From the NCBI GenBank assembly GCA_029298735.1, contig JANSLP010000176.1:1-64000 (forward strand): 64,000 nucleotides of DNA, read 5' to 3'. Below, piece after piece: positions 12,100 to 23,950 of this stretch. The first letter of the stretch is position 1. Each line of letters opens with the position of its first letter. The notes under the pieces are model-generated. The model worked only from the letters and a program-made list of their open reading frames with translations. It was not told the DNA's origin and ran no database searches. A program made the translations under genes and the position numbers. The DNA is from Ophiostoma sp. CBS 140.51. Lineage: Eukaryota; Ascomycota; Sordariomycetes; Ophiostomatales; Ophiostomataceae.

Positions 12100-12892
12100 T
12101 TATCAACCACCACACTCATCCCCCCACTCTCGTCTTTGGGATTAAGAAGGCCAAATGCAAGGCTGGCGGTCTCTGTGCTTGGAAAAGCGGCCGTACAGAT
12201 TGTGTCTTCGTCGCTTTTCATCTTTTATGTTACTATTTTTATCCCTTCCCAACTGCCATTGTTTTATTTCTCTGCTTCTTCTTTATTCCTTCTTTTGCTT
12301 CCAGTCCTTTCGTGTCCGCCCAGCAAAGTACGATAGTAGCGACCTGCGCGCACCTATGTTTGCATTCTACCGGTGTTATCTTGACAAACGTGCGAGTTCT
12401 GCTCCTTTTTGTATTGTTTCTCTTTTGGGATTTGATTTTTCTGTGTTTGTATGCGTTTTACTTTTTGGTTCACATGCCTCCTATTTATGGTACTATGCCT
12501 GTCCTGGTGGGTGATAAGACCTATTTATTGAGCTTATTCGTTTCCTTGGTGTGACACACTATGATAATAAATAATTGCCGTTCCAACATCACAAGAATCC
12601 TCTAGGCGCCCGAGGCATACGTACAATATGTAATAAAGCAAAGGAAGCAAAGAAAAGAAAAGTCCGTGTTTAAATCAGAGAAATAATAAATAAGAATAAA
12701 GTAAGCACCGACTTTGCGCATCAACCCGGGGAATTTATCATAACACATAAACCATATAAAACAGCTAGACCGCTTGCCGGCACCGCACTCAGCATGGTCA
12801 TCTTTACTACGAGATGCTCAGAAACCGACTGCCCATTGCAAATAACAAGAGAAAGAAAAACTAAAGAAAGACAAAGAAATAGACACCACGTC
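12100..12892. other. Convergent 3' region between ATG18 and PPS1
   Basis: These roughly 790 bp lie between two stop codons facing each other. The sequence is T-rich near Atg18 and A-rich towards the phosphatase gene, consistent with two opposed 3' UTRs. AATAAA-like strings occur around 12660-12700. No credible gene was seen. Confidence 0.5.
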
Positions 12893-15151
12893 TCATCGCA
12901 CGTACGGCTGGTTCATCAGAGCCACCTCACGGGCGATCTCACCCCACTCGAGTTCTCTCTTGACACAGGCGTTACTGCCACGTCCAAAAGAGGTGTCTGT
13001 TGCCTGATTCTGCCGGAGCATCTCCTCCCACTTTAGCAGTTCGTAGGCAAACCGAAGATGAGGCTGGATAATGACGTTGAGGCGTCGCGCTCGCACAAAA
13101 CAATACGCCCTGGGTAAGGACAACTTCATTGACCGCATCACCTCGGCAATGCATATCGTTGCGCTTCGCGACACGCCGACGCGGCAGTGAACAAGTGTTG
13201 CAGTGCCTTTCTTGCGTCCTTGTTCTGAATGAGTGAAGTTTGTTAGTTTGGAGGAAGAACAGTAGGGCCGAATGGTACACTCGTGGCTCCCTAGGGGGGA
13301 ATTAGCAAACTTACGTATAAACTCGAGGCAACGCTCAAACTCATCGGTCAATGGGTCGATTCCATTGTCCTGGACACCTTGGACAACGCAAACATTCTCT
13401 TCACCCCAGGCTTCTAGATCGCCATCTCGCCACATGGCCATCTCTCCAACGCTCAAAATTTGAGTGATGCCCAATGCTCTGAGCAGGTCAGGGTTGTTTG
13501 CATGATTGAGGTTTCCGAGGTACATGTAGTCCAGTACTCGGCTAGGGAAGGATCCATCCAACGACGAGAACCACCTTGGCTGGTTCTGGACCATGGCTGT
13601 AACGGAATCAAGATCCTTCTCCACGCACAATGGCGACTCGCATAATAGCCGAGGCGACAGTGAAGTCAGAAGGGCAACATCTGTTGGGTAGGCGAAAAAG
13701 TTCCGCTTCTTTGTTGTATGAAGGTTGAGCCAGGCATCATGGATCGGGCTACCGGTGCTGTAGCTGAAGTAGGCCAGCCCGAGCATGGTCGACTCCGTGT
13801 AGCCGTCTGCGCAATGGATGAGGATTTTTTTCGGCTGGTGATCAGCATCTGCTTGCGATCCTTCCGTTTCACCAACCATGGCGACGTCACCGTCATCATC
13901 GACGGAAAAGATGCTGAAGTCCATGGGAGACGTAGACGTGGACGGAGATGGGGGTGCCGTGCCATGGGCCAGGTGGTATATCCATTTGCAAGACTCGAGA
14001 ATCGCATCTGCTTCTGTTTGCGACCATGTTGGTGGTAGAATCGTGCCCGAGGATGGGAAATCCAAGTAGGTCTTGAGACCCGCTGGGGTGCCTGTTTCTG
14101 CCAAAGCACGCAGAGCACGAGGGTTTAGGTGTCCGAGGTCGCTGCACTCGATCAGGATGTCGTATGCATCCTCATCCTCAGAGTTTGGTTCGGGCGTGGG
14201 ACCGAGCCAGACGTTGTGAGAGATCTCGGATGCCACTGTCATGGCATACATCTCCGTGCGTTCCTGGTGGAAGAAGTCGACGACGTTGCCAGTAATACGT
14301 CCTTCCGAGTCGGCAGACACGATGTGTGGATAGGATTCCTCGAAAACGGAAAAGTCGCTTGTGCAGACGAATGTGTTGTATATCGGAAGGGCGGTGCCCT
14401 CTAGGTCCTGCCTGTCCCGCCAGTTCTGCTGGGCAGCAGCAATGTTCCACGCCAATTTCTGGACTGCCGCGTTGTCATCGCCATACACAATGATATCCGA
14501 GGTCATGGCCGTCTTGGCGGCCTGGATCTGGAAGTTCCGCACAGAGAAGCCCTCTTTAGGATCAGCATCAAGGAACTCGGATGTGGTTCCCAGTTGTAGG
14601 AACTCGTCCGGTGCAATGGCGCCCTTCAAGCGAGCGACTTGGAGTTGGCCGTCGGCTTTGACGATTGTCAGTCCACGCAGACAACAGGGCGTTTTCCGCA
14701 TAACACGGCGGCGCTGGGAGAAAAAAGCCTGCTGCATGTGGTTGCCGGGATGGAGACCGTGGAACCAAGGAAAGACGAGTGATGGGTCGGGTAGCGGTTG
14801 GCGAGCAATGTAGTCCACAGCTGCAGCCACGCCAGTAGGATCGATTGTGTATATGGAGAGCTCTCCATCCTCGGAGCGAGGGTACTGGTCGGGGGGAAAC
14901 AAAAGGGATTGTTGATGGTCACTTGGCTCGTCTGGCGGTGGGGATGGCGATGGTGTCGCAGAGGCGACCGGTGGGCCAGGCGGACACACGGGTATGTGCT
15001 TGTTTGGCACAGGGCCTGCTGACTGTGGATGAGGCTGCGCTGTCTGGTTGTTCAGCACATCGATGTCGATGTTGATGGACGGGTTGAGGGACGACATGCC
15101 GGATGAGGCACGATGCGGTGGCATCGGCCGTGTGAGAGCGATTGTAGCCAT
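12893..15151 (-). CDS. PPS1: Dual-specificity protein phosphatase, Pps1 type
   Basis: The genomic frame is open for 752 codons. Removing a probable 90-bp intron at 13225-13314 (GTAAGT, CTAAC, TCAG) gives 722 residues and joins EFI to QQGRKKGTATLVHCRVG. The C-terminal phosphatase domain keeps the full HCx5R loop as HCRVGVSRSAT (about residue 623 after splicing). An upstream domain has HCADGYTE near residue 445, where the loop arginine is replaced by Glu, so it is probably a non-catalytic phosphatase fold. The N-terminal 80 residues are Pro-rich and disordered. Yeast Pps1 dephosphorylates Tyr/Thr residues and acts in S-phase and checkpoint control; the role here is inferred from that family. 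Two other ATGs lie within the first 20 codons; the outermost was used. Confidence 0.85.
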   Translation of the reverse strand: MATIALTRPMPPHRASSGMSSLNPSINIDIDVLNNQTAQPHPQSAGPVPNKHIPVCPPGPPVASATPSPSPPPDEPSDHQQSLLFPPDQYPRSEDGELSIYTIDPTGVAAAVDYIARQPLPDPSLVFPWFHGLHPGNHMQQAFFSQRRRVMRKTPCCLRGLTIVKADGQLQVARLKGAIAPDEFLQLGTTSEFLDADPKEGFSVRNFQIQAAKTAMTSDIIVYGDDNAAVQKLAWNIAAAQQNWRDRQDLEGTALPIYNTFVCTSDFSVFEESYPHIVSADSEGRITGNVVDFFHQERTEMYAMTVASEISHNVWLGPTPEPNSEDEDAYDILIECSDLGHLNPRALRALAETGTPAGLKTYLDFPSSGTILPPTWSQTEADAILESCKWIYHLAHGTAPPSPSTSTSPMDFSIFSVDDDGDVAMVGETEGSQADADHQPKKILIHCADGYTESTMLGLAYFSYSTGSPIHDAWLNLHTTKKRNFFAYPTDVALLTSLSPRLLCESPLCVEKDLDSVTAMVQNQPRWFSSLDGSFPSRVLDYMYLGNLNHANNPDLLRALGITQILSVGEMAMWRDGDLEAWGEENVCVVQGVQDNGIDPLTDEFERCLEFIRKFANSPLGSHECTIRPYCSSSKLTNFTHSEQGRKKGTATLVHCRVGVSRSATICIAEVMRSMKLSLPRAYCFVRARRLNVIIQPHLRFAYELLKWEEMLRQNQATDTSFGRGSNACVKRELEWGEIAREVALMNQPYVR

Positions 15152-18100
15152 GCGAGGCGTTGATGGAAGAAAAACGTGCAGATGCAGATATGAGAGAACA
15201 TGCGTCGAGGGGGTAGAGGTTAGACGTCGCTGAATGTTGACAACGACAAAGAATTAAAATAGCCCAAAAAAGAGAAAGTGAGGGAGGAAAAGGGACGAAA
15301 GGGCAAGCCCAAATCTTTGTTGAAGAGGGGAAGTGCAAAGGATACTTGAGCAGCTTGCCGGGCAGGGAAGGAGCCCACCAGAAGTGTTCAGCGGGAGGAA
15401 GGGACGATCGTCTCCCTGTCTGTCACGAAGAAAAAGAAGAAAAAGGTAAGCATCTGATCTCATATCGCGTCTTTGAACAAATGGCCAAGGGGCTAAGCTT
15501 CAATCGTGATGGCTCATATGATGAAGAAGCAGGTAAAAAACAAGCCAAGTGCATGTGTCCAAGATGGCGAGCAAAATCAATGGTGATGGCAACAAGAACC
15601 AAAATGAATAAATAAAAAGGCGACGACAAAGAGAGAGAAGATGCAAAACATACTCAGCCGGGTTCCTGATAGTCGATAGGAAATGTCTCAACGCACATCC
15701 CTATTCTGGGCGGGGCTGGTGATATTTGGGCGAAAGCCAAGAGACGACCGTGAGAGTCGCAATTGGCAGCTGTCAGCAGCGATTAACAGCGATTGACAGC
15801 AGCTGGTGACAGCCACGACCGCGAGAGGTGAAGAAAGAATTGCCAAAGATAAAGAGAGAGGAAGCCTCACGAATGATCAAGAGACAAAAACAGGCACAAT
15901 CGTGAGAAAGGACGACAAAGGCGAGGGATCTTGGCGAGCTTTGGGCGGCTGTGGCACGCACGAGACAGGGAGGGAAAGAGAAATGAAACGGCAATGAGAA
16001 GGAGAAAGAAGGGAGCGGGTACGACGAAGACGGCGTATCAATGCTACACAAACGAGAAGGGGGGCGGCCGGGGCGCACTGGGGTTACGCAGTGGAACAAA
16101 CGGTGATGGCGACGGAGGCGACAGCAAGGAGCACAGTGGACTGACGAATGGGAACTGTGCCCGCATGGTTTGGGGGTGCGAATCTTCAGAGCGACGGGGG
16201 TGGGGGGACAGAGGCGAGAGAAGAGAGGATGAGAGTGGAAGAGGGAGATGAGGAAAAGTAAAAGTGAAGGAGAGATCGAGAGATGAATGTAGAAAAGCGT
16301 GAGTGAGAGATAGAGAGAAAGAGAGAAAGAGGGAGGGAGGGAGCAAGATTGAAAGAGATAGAGACAATGGAGACTAAGCGTGGCGTTTGGCGATATGATG
16401 ATACGAGCGCGAGCGATGGTGATACGAAGGTATGGGGTGAGGCGATATGGCAACGGCAGCACGATAAGGCTGAGATGGGCCAAAGACGAGCGGTTTGAAG
16501 GATGGGCGAAAGAAGACGATAGGATGAATGACAAGGTGGATGACAAGATGGATGATATGGACAATGGGACGATGCAACGCGTGTCGATGTTGAGTGTACG
16601 AAGTCGAGGGAGTATTGCAAATGTTGCGAGTTGCAAGTGCAACAGACGGCCAGGACGACAAAAACCTGGACAAAAGAAGACGGGACATGGATCAGAACGA
16701 CAAGAGGAGAACAGAAACGACAGCCAGACGCAGAAACAAGAGGAGAAACAGAAACACCCAGATCAGCTGCCCGCCCAAACCAGCGATTGCAGAACGGCGT
16801 CCCTTGGGAGAGGAGAGCCAGAAAGCAAGCCAGAACAGGAAAGAGAGGACAAACGCCTGCGCCAGAAGGGCCAGACGCTTGAACGCCGCTCAGCTGGTTG
16901 CAAAAGGTCGCAAAAGGACGCCCAAGCAGCGTCAAGGACCTCAGTTGGCCACACCCTGATAAGACCGCAAGTCAGCCCTGGCGAATCACGTTGTCGCTCG
17001 TCTGAGCTCTGCATGGCTGTTGGCTGCATCAGCATGCAGCGAGCGGGGGATGTGCATGCCAGTCCAGCCAATGGGAGGCCGCCCAGGGGCTCCACTGCAA
17101 TCCGCCCCGCTTCCACAGCAGGTTAGCTGTTGGGAGGACCAGGTCGAGCCAGGATGGCGTTCTGCCAAGTTCTACTTTGTGCACTACTTCGTACGTCGTT
17201 CTCTGTGATTATTGTCTGTATCCTAATTATTATGTCGTTGCCAGCCACCAATGAGAACATCGCGCTTGTCTCATCATATCTATTCTTTGGTAAACAGGCT
17301 TTTACCTGTTGACGGTGTTTCATATCCAGAGGCGTTGCGGCTCAAGGACTTTTTGAATTAGCAAGGCTCTCCAGGAAGCACGGCTGTTATGGGACTGGCG
17401 GCGTTTCGTTGTCGTTGTCACACTATCCTTTTCTTTCTCTCTCTTTTGCGTGTGTGCGCGTCTCTCTTTCTCTTTCCCTCCCTCGTACTGTATATTCCAG
17501 ATCACAGGCGTACATGCCGGTGTCTCTGCCTCAAGATAACTACGTATGATCGGCATAACTCGGCACGCCCACGCACAATGGGCCAACGCTGCAAATTATA
17601 TATGCAACGGCAAAAGCCAGCCCTGCAGAGGCCCGAGAGAGCTCGAAGCAAAGCGAGAAACCAAATTTATATTTTGACTCGAATTGAACTTGTGTCTCGT
17701 CAATTGGAAACTGCGACCTGCCAGGTCACTTCCAAACAAAGTAAGATACGTCCAACTTAGCTTCTCGGCAGTAGCCCACAGGAGCCGCGCTGCAGTGGAT
17801 GGGGTACGCTACGGGCACCCATGCAAACGGCGGATTTTGGGGTTGACAGCGGATGAAGTGCACTGCGTGGGAGCTATCATTTTGGGGCACAAAGCCCAGA
17901 CTGCAGCTCCATGCCCCCTGTCGGATAGGTGTTCTGGCCAGGCGAGCCAGGCTAGTGAGGCCCACCTTCCCCATAAACTATTTTGATAAGACTTTTTATC
18001 ACCGTCGTTGCGTCCTGCCTGAACAAACAAATTCCGTCAAGCCAAAGAGCCTATCGAGCCTATTTCGGAAGACGGTCGTTGCTGTCATCGCCAGAGGCCC

Positions 18101-18356
18101 CACTTTGCTCTAAAACCTCAGGCACCAATTGAAATCAAGGATTTGGAAGCTCGCCATCGCTGCCTCCTTCCTCTTCAGGGTACTCCACTCCCCTGCCGGC
18201 GCCGGAGCTCCGGCCGACCTTTCAAAAAGACTCCTCTTGTGAAACTGCACGCACCGCTCTGCCCAGACCTCACCCGCCTCCGTGCAACTCACCGCACCCC
18301 ACCGTACCCCCGCCGCACCTCCTTCTCCCTCCGTGCTGCCCTCCTCACTGGCAACC
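15152..18356. other. 3.2-kb divergent intergenic region with a polypurine tract
   Basis: This lies between the starts of the phosphatase gene (minus) and the OPT transporter (plus). From about 15240 to 16380 the top strand is strongly G+A-rich, so the minus strand is CT-rich, which suggests a long pyrimidine-rich leader of the phosphatase gene. Long frames here (for example on the minus strand at 15773-16642) are low-complexity Ser/Leu/Pro strings without family features and were not called. A TACTTCGTA word lies at 17185-17193. The last 250 bp before 18357 are CT-rich leader for the transporter. Confidence 0.55.
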
Positions 18357-21064
18357 ATGCGGCCCTCCACGGAATTCGAGCGCGCGCCGCCCGTTCCTTC
18401 AGATGTGAGGCACCTCTCGCTGCGCGGCCTCGCAGTCGGTCTTGGCGTCGGCCTCATCATCTGCTGCTCCAATATGTACTTTGGCCTGCAGACCGGTTTT
18501 GTCAGCACAATGTCGCTGCCGTCAAGTTTGCTCGGCTTTGGCATTTTCAAGGCGCTCTCTCGCCATCTGTCCTATCCCTTCTCGCCTGTCGAGAATGTTC
18601 TGGTCCAGACAGTCGCCGGCAGTATGGCCATTGCTCCACTTGGTTCCGGCTTTGTCGGCGTGTTGCCGGCCATGAACTTCTTGATGAGCCCGGACGAGAT
18701 GGGCCCGATCAAGCTGTCTCTGATCAAGATGATCATATGGTCGCTTGGACTCTGCTACTTTGGCGTCCTCTTTGCTGTTCCGCTGTATGTCCATTCCTGC
18801 ATGCCCCGTTACGTTCCTGTTGCTTTTTTCCCCTTTCCCTTTTTCTTTTACTTTTTGAAACGCATTACTGACTTGTATGAACCTGTTTCTAGTCGCCGAC
18901 AAGTTATCATTCGTGAGAAGCTCAAGTTCCCCAGTGGCTTTGGAGCCGCCGTCCTCATTGGCGTCCTGCATGGGCGTAAACAGAAAATCGGCCAGGGCAA
19001 TGTTCCATCGGAATTTGCGAGCCTTGCTGGCGAAGAGGCTGTCCCCGAACCAGCCCCGACCCCTTTTGCACCGGCCACGTCTGGCTCTGGCGTAGGCGAC
19101 GCCGTGGATGGCAACAGCCCCGTCTCTGAGCTCGAGATTCACCGCCGTGAGGAGTGGCGGGCCAACCTACGTCTACTCCTGGTGTGCTTTTTCATCTCGG
19201 GAGTTTTCACGCTTGCCACATATTTCTTTCCTGCCATCCGGGACCTGCCCATCTTCGGGCGAACAGCTGCTGCCACATGGCTGTGGACATTCAACCCAAG
19301 TCTTGCCTACATTGGCCAGGGCGTGATCATGGGCCCGGCAACCACCATGCACATGCTCTTGGGGGCCATTATTGGCTGGGCGATCTTGTCTCCTCTGGCA
19401 AAGTATCGCGGTTGGGCGCCTGGTCCCATAGAAGACTGGGAGACTGGCAGCAAGGGATGGATTGTATGGATTTCTATCGCAATCATGCTGGCCGACGGCA
19501 TTGTCAGCCTCAGCCACGTTGCCATCCGCTCTGCCTTGCAATTCTGGCCCGAGACTCGCGCCACCATTGCAGGCCGACTGCCACCGGGCCTGGCTCGCTG
19601 GATTTTCCCAAAGAAAAGTACGTCTGGCTACACAGCCATTCACAGTTCAGACACTGCCGCGGAGGCTGCATCGGTGCCGACAAGCCCTCTCTCCGTCTTC
19701 GCAACGCCCGCAGCTGGCCGTGGTGACGAGGGCGAGGATGAATACGACGGCACCATGGGAACACATCCCGGGGGAAACGGCTTGGAGAAGGATGCTCCTG
19801 CGGACCAGCAGATCGGTTCGAAAACTGTGGTTGTTGGCCTGGTACTATCCATTGTGTTCTGCATCGCTTGCATTCGCTTTACCTTTGGCGCACTTGTGCC
19901 CTTTTACGCAATCATCATTTCTATCGCGATGGCACTCGTTCTTAGTATCATGGGTGTCAGAGCCCTCGGCGAGGTAAGATTAGATGGCTTCATCTTGCAC
20001 TATGTGCATTCCTTTAACTGATGCACTCTTCCTAATGCATTCTAGACGGACCTCAACCCTGTATCCGGTATTTCCAAGCTCACCCAGCTATTCTTTGCGT
20101 TGATCATCCCCCGGACACATAAGAGTAGTGTCTTGATCAATCTTGTTGCTGGTGCTGTGTCTGAAGCTGTAAGTCATACTTCTGGAGAGGCTCAAAATGC
20201 GCGTGTTATCGTCCTCTGACATCTGACATCGTCCCAACACTTTTTTAGGGTGCTCTACAAGCTGGTGAACTTATGCAAGACCTCAAGACCGGCCATCTCA
20301 TCGGTGCCGCCCCGACGGCACAGTTTTGGGGCCAGGTCATTGGAACAAGCGTTGGTGCTGTTGTCAGTGCTTTCTTGTACAAGCTCTACACATCGTCAGT
20401 CTTACCCATTGCCGCCGTAGTTCTCAACTGTGCTCTCCCCTGCTGCATGTGTCCTACAGAACCTCACTGACGATATTTCAACCACAGAGCGTACGAGATC
20501 CCTTCCAATCTTTTTCAGATACCTACTGGCTACGTGTGGATCTTTACCGCACGCCTTGTGACGGGCAAGGGCCTTCCTGCAATGGCCGGACAGTGGGCCA
20601 TCGGCTCTGCAGTTCTTTTCGCGGCAATCACGCTGCTGAGAATACGAACCGCGGAGAAATCGTGGCATGCATACATTCCTGGCGGTATAGCTGTCGCTGT
20701 TGGTACGCAACGGCAATGTGGCACCGATGCCTACTTCTCTTGTGTGAAATGAACACATGCTAACGCATTTGATAGGCATGTACAACGTGCCGTCCTTTAC
20801 ACTGGCACGAAGCGTGGGCGGCCTGATTGCTTTATATTGGAGAATTTCTGGCCGCGACGAAACACGAGCGATTGTGCTCGCATCGGTACGTCTTATTGAA
20901 TTTTTTTATTTTATTTTCTTTTGGCCTCGGTGATTGGGCCACTCTTAGACTTTGAAGATGGTCATTGTGGTCTAACTTGACGACTTTAGGGTTTCATCCT
21001 CGGCGAGGGCTTCCTCAGCGTTGTGAACCTGTTTTTGCAGACGGCAGGTGTTCCTCACTGGTAA
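18357..21064 (+). CDS. OPT superfamily oligopeptide/metal-chelate transporter
   Basis: The spliced product is about 725 residues from seven exons: 18357-18784, 18893-19973, 20046-20168, 20249-20394, 20488-20702, 20776-20885 and 20990-21064. It is a polytopic membrane protein with about 14-16 hydrophobic segments. Family-type blocks include NMYFGLQTGFVSTMSLPSS near the N-terminus, ENVLVQTVAGSMA, FNPSLAYIGQGVIMGP and DLKTGHLIGAAPTAQF. The C-terminus is ILGEGFLSVVNLFLQTAGVP. Members move small peptides or metal chelates with protons; the substrate here cannot be told. A hydrophilic loop (about 210-265) and a second acidic loop (about 420-470) are variable. All introns are 72-109 bp with standard ends. 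The stop follows directly after VPHW. That point also resembles a donor (GGTAAGTG), so a further small exon cannot be excluded. Confidence 0.88.
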
Positions 21065-21470
21065 GTGTCACACACGTAAGGATGACTTTCGCTGCACGCA
21101 ACGGCAGCTTGTTCTCAAAGCTTGATTTTAAAGCTTGATTTCAAAGCAGGCCCGAAATGCCCGTGTATGAACGATTTTCGTCTGTAAAAAGTTTATCAGA
21201 CATGTCGGATGTCGGGCTAGCTGCTGCATTTACTACATTTTATACCCTTTTTGCATATTCGTAAAAGTCATAGCCATGGCGTACGGTGTGAAAGCTCTAT
21301 TTGGTTTTATCTACCCACCATGTATATATTCATTCTTTAGACAACATTTGTGTCCCTCATAGTGTATAAGAATAAAAAGCAAACTTTTAAAGCGCAATAG
21401 CACAAAGCAAAAACCATTTGAACCCTCAGAGTTTAGACGAAGACATGGCACATGTCAGTTGCTCGTCTCC
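21065..21470. other. Convergent 3' region between the OPT transporter and PRMT3
   Basis: These roughly 400 bp lie between two facing stop codons. They are AT-rich and contain a small direct repeat of AAAGCTTGATTT near 21117-21145 and an AATAAAAAG string near 21372. No gene was seen. Confidence 0.5.
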
Positions 21471-23412
21471 TCATCTCAACGCCCAGGACTGCTTCTGCTC
21501 CGTCGTGCCCCGTGTCCACTTGACCTGCAAAGTCAAAGCGCGCGGGTTGTCGTCGGCCGTGATGAACGAAAGCTCTCCATCCACCTCGCGGACGTCCGTT
21601 TCCGTCAGGGCCTTGGAGTGTGCCTTGTCCAGAAGCAAGCACTGCATCCAGTGCGTCGCTTTATCAAACGGCCCTGTGGTAAAAGCAACGCGGTCTTTAC
21701 CGGCAGCAACCCAGGCCTGCGAGCTGGCATCGACAGGCTCGATTTGTGATGTGCGTGATGTGCCAAAGTAGATGTCAAACCAAACCAGGAACCCGTCGAG
21801 AGATTCGGCGTCCTTGGAAAGCACAGACTTCCAGTTTGCGGTGAACACGAGGTCTTCGACCTTGATTGTGTGGAGGTCGAGATGCTTGAACATGCTCGTC
21901 GTGCCCGCGATGGTTTTCTCCGGCATGACCAGCATCCGCGCATCGTCGTAGATGCCAGCCTGCATAGCCTTCATATCAAAGCCATAGACATCTCTCCAGA
22001 ACGTGATGCTGTCACAAATGTATTCCGAGTCGCTGACAGGGGCCAGGAACAAAGAGGCGTGGCTGGGCACCAGCAGACCGTCCGCCTTCAGGTACTTATC
22101 GCGGGCGTAGAGAACGCTCGGCAGCATGGCTTCGTACAGCAGAGCATAGCCCATCCACTCGCTGACAATAATGTCCACCTTGTCGACGGGGAGCGTCACC
22201 TCCTCGATGAGGCCCTTGAGGCAAGTAATTTGGCCGGCCAGGCCGTTGTGGAAAATATTCTCCCGCGCCTTGTTGATGATTTCGGATCTGTCAACGGCGA
22301 TGACGAGCTTGGCGCCTGCCTTGGCACAGAACATACTGAGAATGCCTAACGCACATCGATTGTGTCAGTAACAATTGTCTGGTGCTCAAACACGGAGTGG
22401 CGTTGCGAGTGGCATTGCGAGTAGTATTTGCATACCTGTACCACAGCCGATATCAAGGACTGTCTTTCCTGCAAACAGGTTCTTGTTGGCATAGATAAAG
22501 TCACGGTACGCATCCGTCCGGATCGTGTCCTTCAGCATGGTCTCGTGGATGTCTGAAAATACACACATTATAATTAGTTCGTGCACGCATAGAATGGGAG
22601 AGTGAGTGTGTGACCTTGGCTGGCCAAGGGACGAATGTGAACATACCGCTGTGAGAGTACGACTCAAAGTAGTAGTCCGTACCTCCAGAGGCCGGCACCT
22701 CTTCGCCGCTCTTCTCTGAAGACGAGACAGCCTTCGTATCATTCGGAACGCTGGCGGGCTTCGTGTCTTTGGCGCTCTTCTGCGAGTCCTCGTCCACGCC
22801 CCAGCGCTGGTCAAGCGTCTTCTGGACGGCCAACCGGTAGTTCTCGAACTGCTTGGTCAGGCCCTCCAGCTCAGCCTGAAGCTGCTCGTTCTGCTTCTGC
22901 AGATCGGTAGCCCCCGCCGCATCAGCAGCAGCGGTGCCCTTGTCTTCGCTAGCATCTGGCTGTGCACGCGGTTCAGGCAGACTGTCCAGGGCAAAGATGA
23001 GAGCATCATCTTCCAGGACGGGCTTGAGATACTCATCGCCAGAGATGTCTGCGCTGGAAATCTCCGCCGGAAGAGCCGACTTGTTATGCACTCGCTGACG
23101 GACTATCGAGCACTGTTAGAAAAGATGTCCACAATCTTTAAAACGTCCCAAAGTCCCAAAGTCCCCGAACTCACTGAAGTTGATGAGCTTGACACTGCCA
23201 TAAAAGTCGAGGCCCAACCGATCACGAACGGCCAGGAAATCAAAGCCGTGCTCCTCCTTGCAGTAGGCAATCATGGAAGCGGCATCTGGGAAAACATGGT
23301 CGTCCAGAAGTGAGATCACGGTCTGAGGCTCCTCATCGTCCTCCGGGTTGGCATCGAGCCATCCCTCATCGTCCGAAGACTCGGAGCTGCTGTGGAAGTC
23401 GCGCTCAGACAT
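21471..23412 (-). CDS. Protein arginine N-methyltransferase 3 (PRMT3)
   Basis: The spliced product is 561 residues from exons 23175-23412, 22647-23102, 22436-22552 and 21471-22345. It is a type I arginine methyltransferase; in fungi and animals PRMT3 methylates ribosomal protein uS5/Rps2 in the cytosol. The N-terminus is acidic (SSDDEGW) and leads into the PRMT3 substrate-binding zinc-finger region, joined across an intron as KLINFIRQRV. A coiled segment (about 145-185) follows. The catalytic core shows the family entry YFESYSHSDIHETMLKD, the SAM motif VLDIGCGTGILSMF and the double-E loop beginning SEWMGYALLYEAML, with both Glu residues present. The THW-type motif appears as THWMQ near the C-terminus. 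All three introns are short (72-94 bp) with standard ends. Confidence 0.93.
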
Positions 23413-23950
23413 TGAATGTATCTGTGTGAGGGTGTCTGAAAGAATGAGTCTGCTGTAAATACAAATATATCGGCAGTTGAGAATGGAACTTTTTGTGAGT
23501 GCCCAAGTTTGGCTGTGTGAGTTGTGGATTTAGTGTGTTTTGGGGGTCCAATATGCAGTTTCTGGCTTTGAGGGGGAAGGTTTGAATTTTCATTGGCCTC
23601 TAGGCTTTTACACACAAGCAGCCAAACAGCATGCCGCCCGCCACTAGCGCCTTCCGTATTCATACATTGACGTATTAACAACCAGCCTCGTCTCAATCCT
23701 ATCATAATTTTGAGCCTCGTGCTAAGGCTGTGGAACAAAGATACCCACGCACAAAGTACGCAATCTACCAAAGTTTATTTGCCCAATCCAGCCAGGGTGT
23801 ATTTTGTTGATGCTCGAGAGCGTATCCTGCCAGCTCATATAGGATAGAGTGTATGATAATCAGCTAAAGTGCTTTGACCAACGGGCTTTAACCAAGGCGC
23901 ATCTAGAGTAGATCAGATAAACTGCCCTCATGCTCGCTTTTTCTCACACA
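23413..23950. other. Tandem spacer between PRMT3 and USO1
   Basis: These roughly 540 bp lie upstream of the PRMT3 start and downstream of the USO1 stop, both on the minus strand. They probably hold the PRMT3 promoter and leader and the USO1 3' UTR. No coding sequence or defined site was recognised. Confidence 0.45.

Noticed and set aside
15773..16642. 289-codon minus-strand frame rich in Ser, Leu and Pro
   Set aside because: It comes from a CT-rich strand and overlaps another long frame (16186-16935) of the same kind. No domain, signal or codon pattern of the neighbours was seen.
16380..17126. 248-codon plus-strand frame
   Set aside because: It is charged low-complexity sequence from a purine-rich tract, with no recognisable motif.
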